Below, one piece after another: positions 6,550 to 13,117 of a stretch of DNA of 20,731 nt. The stretch is from Lachnospiraceae bacterium. Its GTDB lineage: Bacteria > Bacillota > Clostridia > Lachnospirales > Lachnospiraceae. Made by a program: the position numbers and the translations under genes. The notes beneath the pieces were generated by a model, which saw only the letters and a list, made by a program, of their open reading frames with translations, ran no database searches and was not told the DNA's origin. Each line of letters begins with the position of its first letter. Positions within the stretch are counted from its first letter, which is position 1. The stretch spans positions 1 through 20,731 of the forward strand of contig CAAGQC010000003.1 of NCBI GenBank assembly GCA_900771995.1, written 5' to 3'.

Positions 6550-7896
6550 ATGACGGAAGAGAAAAAAATGTTATTTTCACAGGATGCACTGAAAAAATTA
6601 CTGTGGCCCCTGATCATAGAACAGTTTCTGGCAATCGCAATGGGAATGGCGGATACGGTGATGGCAGCCAGTTGTGGAGAGGCTGTGGTATCCGGAATCT
6701 CTCTGGTGGACAGTATCTGTGTGTTATTGATCGGTCTGTTCACAGCCATGGCCAGTGGTGGAGCCGTAGTGGCAGCACAATATATGGGACATGGTGACAA
6801 AGAAATGGTAGGTCGGGCCTCCAACCAGCTTTTTTTAGCGGTTGGAGGTGTGGCTATTTTGTTTATGACGGTAGCACTGATCTGGAACAGGGGACTGCTG
6901 GCACTGCTTTATGGGAATGTGGAAGCGGATGTCATGAGCGCTGCCAGAACTTATTTTTATATTGTAGCTGTTTCCTTTCCTTTTCTGGGGATCTATAACG
7001 GTGGTGCTGCTCTGTTCCGTGCAGTAGGAGATTCCAAGGTATCCATGAAGGTATCTCTGGTGGCGAATCTGATGAACATTGCGGGAAATGCGATCCTGAT
7101 CTACGGGGTGAAGATCGGTGTCACCGGTGCAGCGCTGTCCACCTTGTTTTCCAGAATATTGTCGGCGGTGATGATCGTAGTATTACTTCGGAAGAGTGAT
7201 AAGATCACAATGAGCAATCACTGGCGGGTGGATACAAAGATACTGGGGAAGATCCTGTATATCGGTGTGCCGAATGGTCTGGAGAACAGTATCTTTCAGA
7301 TCGGTAAGCTTCTGACGACCAGCCTGATCGCCGGGTTTGGAATGGCAGCTACGACAGCCAATGCCGTAACCGGCAGTATTGCCAGTTTCCAGCAGATCCC
7401 TGCCAATGCCATCGGGGTGGCGATGATCACTGTGATCGGTCAATGCATCGGTGCGGGAGAGACCGATCAGGCGCTATATTATCTCAAGAAAATGATGAAA
7501 GTGGCTTATGCATGTATGGTCCTGCTTGGAATTCCTATGATCATTTTCGCACAGCCAATCTGCGGAATCTATCGTCTAAGCCCGGAAACTACGAAAATAA
7601 CAGTATTTCTGCTGTGTTACAGCTGTGTCTGCTGCATGCTGGTACATCCATTATCCTTTGCGCAGTCCAATGCCCTTCGTGCCGCTGGGGATGTGAAGTT
7701 CACCATGATCGTTGCTATTTCCTCCATGTGGCTCTGCCGTGTGGGCATGGCATATATTCTGGGGCTGGGAGCAGGACTGGGAGTCATCGGTGTCTGGATC
7801 GCCATGACCATGGACTGGGTAGTCCGGGCATTTCTGTTTACCAACCGGGTACGGACGGGAAAATGGCTGCAATATAAGGACCGGCTGGTGAAATAA
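6550..7896 (+). CDS. MATE-family efflux transporter
   Basis: A 448-residue membrane protein with about twelve hydrophobic segments and the two-fold repeat of the MATE superfamily, which exports organic cations, drugs or metabolites in exchange for Na+ or H+. Family features include the N-terminal LLWPLIIEQFLAIAMGMADT segment (17-36) and the GGAALFRAVGDSK stretch in the first half, echoed by QSNALRAAGDVKFTM in the second. The length is typical. The ribosome site AAAGGA lies 12 bases before the ATG, rather far, so translation may be modest. It follows GH43 by 87 bases on the same strand and is closed by a strong terminator. The substrate is unknown, and a link with GH43 is not evident. Confidence 0.92.
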   Translation: MTEEKKMLFSQDALKKLLWPLIIEQFLAIAMGMADTVMAASCGEAVVSGISLVDSICVLLIGLFTAMASGGAVVAAQYMGHGDKEMVGRASNQLFLAVGGVAILFMTVALIWNRGLLALLYGNVEADVMSAARTYFYIVAVSFPFLGIYNGGAALFRAVGDSKVSMKVSLVANLMNIAGNAILIYGVKIGVTGAALSTLFSRILSAVMIVVLLRKSDKITMSNHWRVDTKILGKILYIGVPNGLENSIFQIGKLLTTSLIAGFGMAATTANAVTGSIASFQQIPANAIGVAMITVIGQCIGAGETDQALYYLKKMMKVAYACMVLLGIPMIIFAQPICGIYRLSPETTKITVFLLCYSCVCCMLVHPLSFAQSNALRAAGDVKFTMIVAISSMWLCRVGMAYILGLGAGLGVIGVWIAMTMDWVVRAFLFTNRVRTGKWLQYKDRLVK

Positions 7897-7933
7897 AGAA
7901 ATAAAGTGCGATAATACGATCCTGTGAGAGATG

Positions 7934-7971
7934 TTAGCGCAGCGGACAAAAATGTCTGCTGCGCTAAAGTT
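7934..7971 (+). terminator. Intrinsic terminator after the MATE gene
   Basis: TTAGCGCAGCGGACA (7934-7948) pairs with TGTCTGCTGCGCTAA (7953-7967) over 15 positions with one G-U pair and an AAAA loop. AGTTTT follows. Confidence 0.88.
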
Positions 7972-7976
7972 TTACA

Positions 7977-8005
7977 TTGACAGATTTTGCAATGTGTTTT
8001 AGCAT
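7977..8005 (+). promoter_or_regulatory. Probable promoter of metY
   Basis: TTGACA at 7977-7982 and TAGCAT at 8000-8005 are 17 bases apart, which places the start near 8012. An overlapping alternative is TTGCAA (7987-7992) with TATAAG (8011-8016), which would start near 8023. Only the first includes the whole closing stem of the leader described next. Confidence 0.5.
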
Positions 8006-8018
8006 ATTTTTATAAGAA

Positions 8019-8151
8019 TGTAACAGCTGAGTCCGTATTATCTGCAAAGCTGCGTTGACACGCGCATGCCGCTTTGAAACGGCCTTTGCTCACAAATCGG
8101 TGCCCGGTGACCGGTATTCCGACCGAGACAGGCTCCGGCGAGACTGTTACA
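8019..8151 (+). promoter_or_regulatory. Structured metY leader, possible unassigned riboswitch
   Basis: TGTAACAG at 8019-8026 is perfectly complementary to CTGTTACA at 8144-8151 and could close a domain of about 130 bases. Inside are several helices: GCGT/ACGC at 8052-8063, CAAAGC (8045-8050) with GCTTTG (8071-8076), and TCGGT (8097-8101) with ACCGA (8122-8126). GCAAAG (8044-8049) can instead pair with CTTTGC (8084-8089), so two folds compete. The region is much more G+C-rich than the promoter just before it. It lacks the GGCAACC-type core of SAM-I/IV and other SAM classes I know. The gene downstream makes homocysteine, so a sulfur or methionine signal is plausible. Confidence 0.4.
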
Positions 8152-8193
8152 CAATACTACATAGCACGGATAAGTGCAGAAATGAGGCAGAAC

Positions 8194-9498
8194 ATGAGCA
8201 AAAAGCCCTATGCAGAGCGTAATCTGAAATTCGAGACATTACAGTTACATGTGGGACAGGAGCAGCCAGATCCCGTGACCGGCGCCAGAGCCGTTCCCAT
8301 TTATCAGACATCTTCTTATGTATTTCGCAACTGCGATCACGCAGCAGCCCGTTTCGGACTGGAAGATCCCGGTGAGATCTACGGTCGTCTGGGCAACCCC
8401 ACCCAGGGCGTATTCGAGCAGCGTATTGCAGCCTTAGAGGGCGGTACTGCAGCTCTGGCCGTAGCCAGCGGTGCAGCAGCCATCTGCTATACGATCCAGA
8501 ATCTGGCAAAACAGGGAGATCATATCATTTCTGCAAATAATATTTACGGCGGAACCTACAATCTGCTGGCACATACCCTGGTAGACTATGGTGTGACCAC
8601 CACTTTCGTGGCTCCCTCCGATTATGACAAGATCGAAGCAAGCTTTCAGGAGAACACTAAGGCCCTCTACATCGAGACGCTGGGCAACCCCAATTCCGAT
8701 GTGGTAGACATCGAGCGTCTGGCACAGATCGCCCATGCCCACAAGGTACCTCTGGTGGTGGACAATACTTTTGCAACTCCTTATCTGGTACGTCCTTTTG
8801 AGTACGGCGCAGATATCGTGGTACATTCCGCAACGAAATTCATCGGCGGACATGGCACCAGTCTGGGTGGTGTCATCGTAGAGAACGGCAAGTTCGACTG
8901 GGAAGGCAGCGGCAAGTTCCCTCATCTGTGCACACCGAACCCCAGCTATCATGGTGTGACTTTCACCAAGGCAGCACCGGGCGCAGCATTTGTGACCGCG
9001 ATCCGTGCAATGCTTCTTCGTGATATGGGCGGATGCATTTCACCGGTACATGCATTTATCTTCTTACAGGGACTGGAGACATTGTCTCTTCGCGTGGAGC
9101 GTCATGTGGAGAACGCACTGAAGGTAGTGCAGTATCTGAACAATCATCCTCAGGTAGAGCGCGTACATCATCCTTCCGTATCCACTGATCCGGAGCAGCA
9201 GGCGCTGTATAAGAAATACTTCCCCAACGGCGGTGGTTCCATCTTCACCTTCGAGATCAAGGGTGGCAAGGAGACAGCCAAGAAGTTCTGTGACAATCTG
9301 GAACTGTTCTCCCTGCTGGCAAACGTGGCAGATGTGAAGTCTCTGGTCATCCATCCGGCTTCCACCACCCATGCACAGCTGTCCGAGCAGGAACTGAACG
9401 AACAGGGGATTTACAGCAATACCATTCGTCTGTCCATCGGTACAGAGAATATCGACGACATCATTGAAGACCTGGAAGGCGGTTTCCAGTCTGTATAA
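8194..9498 (+). CDS. metY: O-acetylhomoserine sulfhydrylase (homocysteine synthase)
   Basis: This PLP enzyme of the Cys/Met-metabolism family (type I fold) makes homocysteine from O-acetylhomoserine and sulfide, in the cytoplasm, in direct-sulfhydrylation methionine synthesis. The PLP lysine is Lys215 in HSATKFIGGHG. Other family landmarks are LQLHVGQEQPDP near the N terminus, YGRLGNPT, and a C-terminal HPASTTHAQ followed by IRLSIGTE. I start it at 8194 (434 residues, normal for the family), where GAGG lies 6 bases upstream. The frame stays open further upstream to a TTG at 8074, but that stretch is non-homologous leader. After the stop only an A+T-rich stem (9501-9523) without a U-tract is seen, ahead of the copper promoter. 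Confidence 0.95.
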   Translation: MSKKPYAERNLKFETLQLHVGQEQPDPVTGARAVPIYQTSSYVFRNCDHAAARFGLEDPGEIYGRLGNPTQGVFEQRIAALEGGTAALAVASGAAAICYTIQNLAKQGDHIISANNIYGGTYNLLAHTLVDYGVTTTFVAPSDYDKIEASFQENTKALYIETLGNPNSDVVDIERLAQIAHAHKVPLVVDNTFATPYLVRPFEYGADIVVHSATKFIGGHGTSLGGVIVENGKFDWEGSGKFPHLCTPNPSYHGVTFTKAAPGAAFVTAIRAMLLRDMGGCISPVHAFIFLQGLETLSLRVERHVENALKVVQYLNNHPQVERVHHPSVSTDPEQQALYKKYFPNGGGSIFTFEIKGGKETAKKFCDNLELFSLLANVADVKSLVIHPASTTHAQLSEQELNEQGIYSNTIRLSIGTENIDDIIEDLEGGFQSV

Positions 9499-9538
9499 CA
9501 GGTATAAATGAGAACTTTATATCAATAAAAAACAAAAC

Positions 9539-9604
9539 TTGACAAATACCCTGTGGGGGTATATCTTGTAGAAGAAAACAAGATACCCCTGCAGGGTATT
9601 TTGT
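9539..9604 (+). promoter_or_regulatory. Copper-responsive promoter with two CsoR operator boxes
   Basis: TTGACA (9539-9544) and TATCTT (9562-9567) are 17 bases apart. ATACCCTGTGGGGGTAT at 9546-9562 fills the spacer exactly. A second box, ATACCCCTGCAGGGTAT, lies at 9583-9599, just after the predicted start. Both match the pseudo-palindromic G/C-tract operators of CsoR. Binding at the first would block RNA polymerase directly. In RNA the second box extends to an 11-base stem (9578-9588 with 9594-9604). Confidence 0.85.
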
Positions 9605-9650
9605 GTATCGTTGTAAGGAAGGATCCGATAGCTTCAGAATGGGAGAAAAT

Positions 9651-9986
9651 ATGGCAGAACAGATGGAAGAAAAAACAGAAGAGAAGGGTATGGAATGTTG
9701 TCATTGCCACCAGAAGGCAACGCCCCGCTCCGAAAAAGAAAGAAAACAATTACAGAACCGCTTAAGCCGCATGGCGGGACAGTTAAACGGCATCAGCCGG
9801 ATGTTGGAGGAGAACCGTTACTGCGGAGATATTCTGACACAGGTAGCCGCCGTGGAGAGTGCCTTGCAGGCTTTCGGCTATGCGATTCTGAAGGAACATA
9901 TGGAGACCTGTGTGGTTGAAGAGATCCAGAAGGGGAATACTGCGGTAGTAGATGAGGCAGTGGAACTGGTGAAAAAATTGAAATAA
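9651..9986 (+). CDS. csoR: CsoR-type Cu(I)-sensing repressor
   Basis: CsoR proteins are all-helical tetramers that hold operator DNA until Cu(I) binds. The Cu(I) triad of CsoR is present: Cys58 (in RYCGDIL), His83 and Cys87 (in KEHMETC), with the His-x3-Cys spacing of the Cu(I) sensors rather than that of nickel or formaldehyde relatives. An N-terminal extension of about 27 residues carries a CCHCH cluster at 16-20, which is unusual. The start at 9651 (111 residues) has GGGAG 5 bases upstream; ATG at 9639 is a weaker choice. The gene lies under the two-box promoter, so it represses itself, and copA begins 17 bases after its stop. Confidence 0.93.
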   Translation: MAEQMEEKTEEKGMECCHCHQKATPRSEKERKQLQNRLSRMAGQLNGISRMLEENRYCGDILTQVAAVESALQAFGYAILKEHMETCVVEEIQKGNTAVVDEAVELVKKLK

Positions 9987-10003
9987 TGGAAGAGGTGTAA
10001 GCA

Positions 10004-12868
10004 ATGAAGGAAAGATATCATGTTACAGGAATGTCCTGTTCCGCATGTTCTTCCCATGTGGAAAAGGCAGTAAACAAGCTGGAAGCTGTGGAAAATGCAT
10101 CCGTGAATCTGCTGACGGAGACCATGGATGTGACCTATGATGAGACGAAGATTACGTCGGCAGAGATCATCGATGCCGTGGTGAAGGCAGGATACGGTGC
10201 CTCGGTGATGGCCGAGGGCGGCACAGCAGGCACAGGCGGACAGAATGCTTCCGCTGGCGCGGGCAGATCCGCCGCCGACGGCAAACAGGAACTGCAGCAG
10301 AAGCTGGATGCGGAAGCCAAGGCCATGAAATGGCGGCTGGGAATCTCCATCGGATTTCTGATCCCGTTAATGTATGTGTCCATGCATCACATGCTGAAAG
10401 AATGGTTCGGAATACCGGTTCCGGCATTTATTGTAAATACCATGCACGGCAATGCCAATGCCATGAATTTTGCATTGACGCAGTTCTTGTTACTGTTGCC
10501 GATTCTGTATGTGAACCGGAAATTTTTCTCTGTAGGATTTAAAACACTGGCACACCGCAGTCCGAACATGGACAGCCTGATCGCACTGGGATCCGGCGCG
10601 GCACTGGTGTACGGCATTTTCGCCATGTACCGGATCAGCTATGGACTGGGCTACGGCGATATGGCAGTGGTGGAGCATTATGCCCACGATCTGTATTTTG
10701 AATCCTCCGGTACGATCCTGACGCTGATCACCGTCGGAAAATATCTGGAGAGCCGTTCCAAGGGCAAGACCAGCGAAGCCATCACCAAGCTGATGAATCT
10801 GGCGCCCAAGGTGGCGATCCTCGTGACTGAGGATGGACAGGAGAAGGAAGTGCCTACGGAAAGCCTGCAAAAGGGCGATGTTTTTCTGGTAAAGCCCGGA
10901 AGTCTGGTGCCGGTGGACGGCATTGTGATCGAAGGTAACTCCAGTGTGGATGAAGCGGCCATCACCGGTGAGAGCGTCCCCGTGGAGAAACAGGCAGGTG
11001 ACCATGTGGTCTCCGCCACTGTGAACAAAGCGGGCTTCTTAAAATGTCGTGCAGATCGTGTCGGCGATGACACGACGCTGGCACAGATCATCCGTCTGGT
11101 GGAGGAAGCCAGCGCCAGCAAGGCCCCTATTGCACAGCTGGCGGATAAGGTGGCCGGAGTCTTCGTGCCGACGGTCATGAGCATTTCCCTGATCACCCTG
11201 ATCGTGTGGCTGATAAGCGGTGCAACTGCGGAATTTGCCATTTCTACAGCCATTGCCGTACTGGTAATATCCTGTCCCTGTGCGCTGGGACTGGCAACAC
11301 CGGTGGCTATCATGGTGGGAACGGGTGTGGGTGCCGGTAACGGTATCCTGATCAAGACCGGCGAAGCCCTGCAGCAGGCCAAGGAGATCGACACTGTGGT
11401 ACTGGACAAGACCGGAACCATTACCAGTGGCAAGCTAAAAGTAGAAGAAGCTGGCGGCTATCAGAGCGACATCCCTGTGGATGCCATGATGCAGATCGCA
11501 GCGGCACTGGAGAAAAAGAGTGAGCATCCCCTGGCGGAGGCGGTGGTGGAATATGCAGATCACAACGGCCTGACGATTCCGGAGATCGTGGATTTCAAGG
11601 CAACCTTCGGCCGTGGCGTGGAAGGCGCGCTGGCAGCAGATTTTTATGCTTCGGAAGCTGCAAAAAATGACGGCCCCTCGGCAGTATTCTATGCCGGAAA
11701 ACGGGAGGATGCTACAGAAGTGTCCGGCAAGGGAACGCAGCAGGGCCCGGCAGGCAGAAATACCGTATCGGGTGTCGGCGGTGTGATGATCCCGGCAGGC
11801 ACAAAGTTCTATGTAGGTAACCTTGCATTCTTACAGGAGAATCATATCTCTCTGCCGCAGGAAGCCGCAGAGGGCCTGAACCGGATGGCAGACGAAGGTA
11901 TGACACCGCTTCTGGTGGCACAGGAAGGAAAATTCCTGGGAGTCGTCGGTGTAGCGGATACCGTGAAAGCCACTTCCTATGAAGCTATCCACGCATGGGA
12001 GAAAATGGGTGTCAGGGTCATCATGCTGACCGGTGACAACCGCCGTACTGCGGAAGCGGTGCGACAGAAGCTGGGTATCTCCGAAGTCGTGGCAGAGGTA
12101 CTGCCCCAGGATAAGGAGAAGAAAGTCAGCGAACTAAAGGCGCAGGGACACAAGGTAGCCATGATCGGTGACGGTATCAATGATGCCCCCGCACTGGCAG
12201 CCGCAGATGTAGGTATGGCCATCGGCGCAGGCACCGACGTAGCCATGGAGAGCGCAGATATTATCCTGATGAAAAACGATCTGCGGGATGCCGTGACGGC
12301 CATGAAGTTAAGCCGAGCCGTGATCCGCAACATCAAGGAGAATCTGTTCTGGGCCTTCTTCTACAACTGTATCGGCATCCCTCTGGCCGCCGGCGTGCTG
12401 TATCCGGCATTTGAAATCCGGCTGAACCCCATGTTCGGAGCTGCAGCCATGAGCTTAAGCAGTATCTTTGTCGTAGGAAATGCCTTGCGGCTGAGAGGCT
12501 TTAAGAGTGGATTCACCCCGTTAAAAAAAGGAACGCCGGAAACAGTCCGGACAGAAAAAGAGACAACGCAGGCAGCTGCGGAGGAAGAACAGTGCATACT
12601 GGATGCTTCCGCAGAGCAAAATAGCAAACAGGAGAAAGAGAGGACAAACACAATGACAAAAGTAATCAGTATCGAAGGAATGATGTGCAATCATTGCACC
12701 GGAACCGTACAGAAGGCACTGGAGGCTGTAGAGGGCGTAAAGGCCGTAACCATGAGCCTGGAGCAGAAGAACGCTACCGTGGAACTGGCTTCCGATGTGG
12801 CAGACGAAGTGCTGACCAAGGCTGTGGTGGATGCAGGATATGAGGTAAAAGGCGTTACCGCAAAATAA
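10004..12868 (+). CDS. copA: Copper-exporting P1B-type ATPase with a C-terminal CopZ-like domain
   Basis: A 954-residue P1B-1 ATPase that pumps Cu(I) out of the cell. In order: an N-terminal heavy-metal domain with MSCSAC (10-15); first membrane helix from about 110; actuator motif TGE (321-323); CPC metal site (424-426); phosphorylation motif DKTGT (468-472); HP motif (508-509); GDGIND (722-727); and last membrane helices to about 835. Two features are unusual. Residues about 545-598 form a Gly/Ser/Ala-rich insertion inside the nucleotide-binding domain. After a charged linker (about 840-883), a second heavy-metal domain with CNHC (895-898) forms the C terminus, whereas CopA normally carries such domains at the N terminus. 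AGAGGTG lies 6 bases before the start. It forms an operon with csoR. Confidence 0.95.
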   Translation: MKERYHVTGMSCSACSSHVEKAVNKLEAVENASVNLLTETMDVTYDETKITSAEIIDAVVKAGYGASVMAEGGTAGTGGQNASAGAGRSAADGKQELQQKLDAEAKAMKWRLGISIGFLIPLMYVSMHHMLKEWFGIPVPAFIVNTMHGNANAMNFALTQFLLLLPILYVNRKFFSVGFKTLAHRSPNMDSLIALGSGAALVYGIFAMYRISYGLGYGDMAVVEHYAHDLYFESSGTILTLITVGKYLESRSKGKTSEAITKLMNLAPKVAILVTEDGQEKEVPTESLQKGDVFLVKPGSLVPVDGIVIEGNSSVDEAAITGESVPVEKQAGDHVVSATVNKAGFLKCRADRVGDDTTLAQIIRLVEEASASKAPIAQLADKVAGVFVPTVMSISLITLIVWLISGATAEFAISTAIAVLVISCPCALGLATPVAIMVGTGVGAGNGILIKTGEALQQAKEIDTVVLDKTGTITSGKLKVEEAGGYQSDIPVDAMMQIAAALEKKSEHPLAEAVVEYADHNGLTIPEIVDFKATFGRGVEGALAADFYASEAAKNDGPSAVFYAGKREDATEVSGKGTQQGPAGRNTVSGVGGVMIPAGTKFYVGNLAFLQENHISLPQEAAEGLNRMADEGMTPLLVAQEGKFLGVVGVADTVKATSYEAIHAWEKMGVRVIMLTGDNRRTAEAVRQKLGISEVVAEVLPQDKEKKVSELKAQGHKVAMIGDGINDAPALAAADVGMAIGAGTDVAMESADIILMKNDLRDAVTAMKLSRAVIRNIKENLFWAFFYNCIGIPLAAGVLYPAFEIRLNPMFGAAAMSLSSIFVVGNALRLRGFKSGFTPLKKGTPETVRTEKETTQAAAEEEQCILDASAEQNSKQEKERTNTMTKVISIEGMMCNHCTGTVQKALEAVEGVKAVTMSLEQKNATVELASDVADEVLTKAVVDAGYEVKGVTAK
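12653..12868 (+). CDS. Internal in-frame start for a free CopZ-like copper chaperone
   Basis: The last 71 codons of copA encode a complete heavy-metal-associated domain that begins with its own ATG (codon 884). GAGAGGA at 12638-12644 lies 8 bases upstream, as good as the real ribosome sites in this window. The domain carries the Cu(I)-binding MxCxxC-type motif MCNHC. The product would match a stand-alone CopZ in length and boundaries, so the gene may make both a fused and a free copper chaperone. E. coli makes a CopZ-like fragment from copA by frameshifting; here the route would be internal initiation. This is a prediction, and the fused domain alone is also possible. Confidence 0.5.
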   Translation: MTKVISIEGMMCNHCTGTVQKALEAVEGVKAVTMSLEQKNATVELASDVADEVLTKAVVDAGYEVKGVTAK

Positions 12869-12907
12869 CATTGTATTAAGAACGTAAAAAGTACAAACTG
12901 TCGTGAG

Positions 12908-12950
12908 ATACCGCCGGAATCGTCAGCATAGACGTTCCGGCGGTATTTTT
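12908..12950 (+). terminator. Intrinsic terminator of the csoR-copA operon
   Basis: ATACCGCCGGAA (12908-12919) pairs perfectly with TTCCGGCGGTAT (12935-12946), and inside it CGTC pairs with GACG around a 6-base loop. Five T end the element. The stem is strong and G/C-rich. Confidence 0.93.
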
Positions 12951-12997
12951 CTGCCTTTACTTTCGAAAGATTCTATATAAAGTTTATAATTTGTTAA

Positions 12998-13066
12998 TTG
13001 ATTTTCTTCTACTATGTGTTATATTAACTATAGAACAGATGAGACAGAAAGCCTGTGAGTCTGTTC
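12998..13066 (+). promoter_or_regulatory. clpB promoter candidate and 5' hairpin
   Basis: TTGATT (12998-13003), a 16-base spacer and TATATT (13020-13025) form a plausible sigma-A promoter starting near 13032. TATAAT at 12985-12990 is an alternative -10 with a poor -35. At the predicted 5' end GAACAGA (13033-13039) pairs with TCTGTTC (13060-13066), and inside it ACAG with CTGT. No CIRCE element and no CtsR heptad repeat is visible. Confidence 0.45.
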
Positions 13067-13117
13067 GTGTGTAAGAAAAAAAGAATTGCATAACCTTATG
13101 TGAGGAGGCGAACGATT

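Noticed and set aside
7910..8042. 9-base inverted repeat GATAATACG / CGTATTATC spanning the MATE terminator
   Set aside because: The arms lie on either side of a strong terminator and would not share one transcript; probably chance.
8019..8151. SAM-I (S-box), SAM-II, SAM-III, cobalamin or T-box element upstream of metY
   Set aside because: I searched by eye for their conserved cores (such as GGCAACC or the T-box GGTGGNACC) and found none.
8074..8193. 40-residue N-terminal extension of MetY from a TTG
   Set aside because: Not seen in this enzyme family; the ATG at 8194 has a ribosome site, and the region is better explained as RNA leader.
12961..13117. CIRCE or CtsR operator before clpB
   Set aside because: No TTAGCACTC-type repeat and no GGTCAAA heptads are present on either strand.
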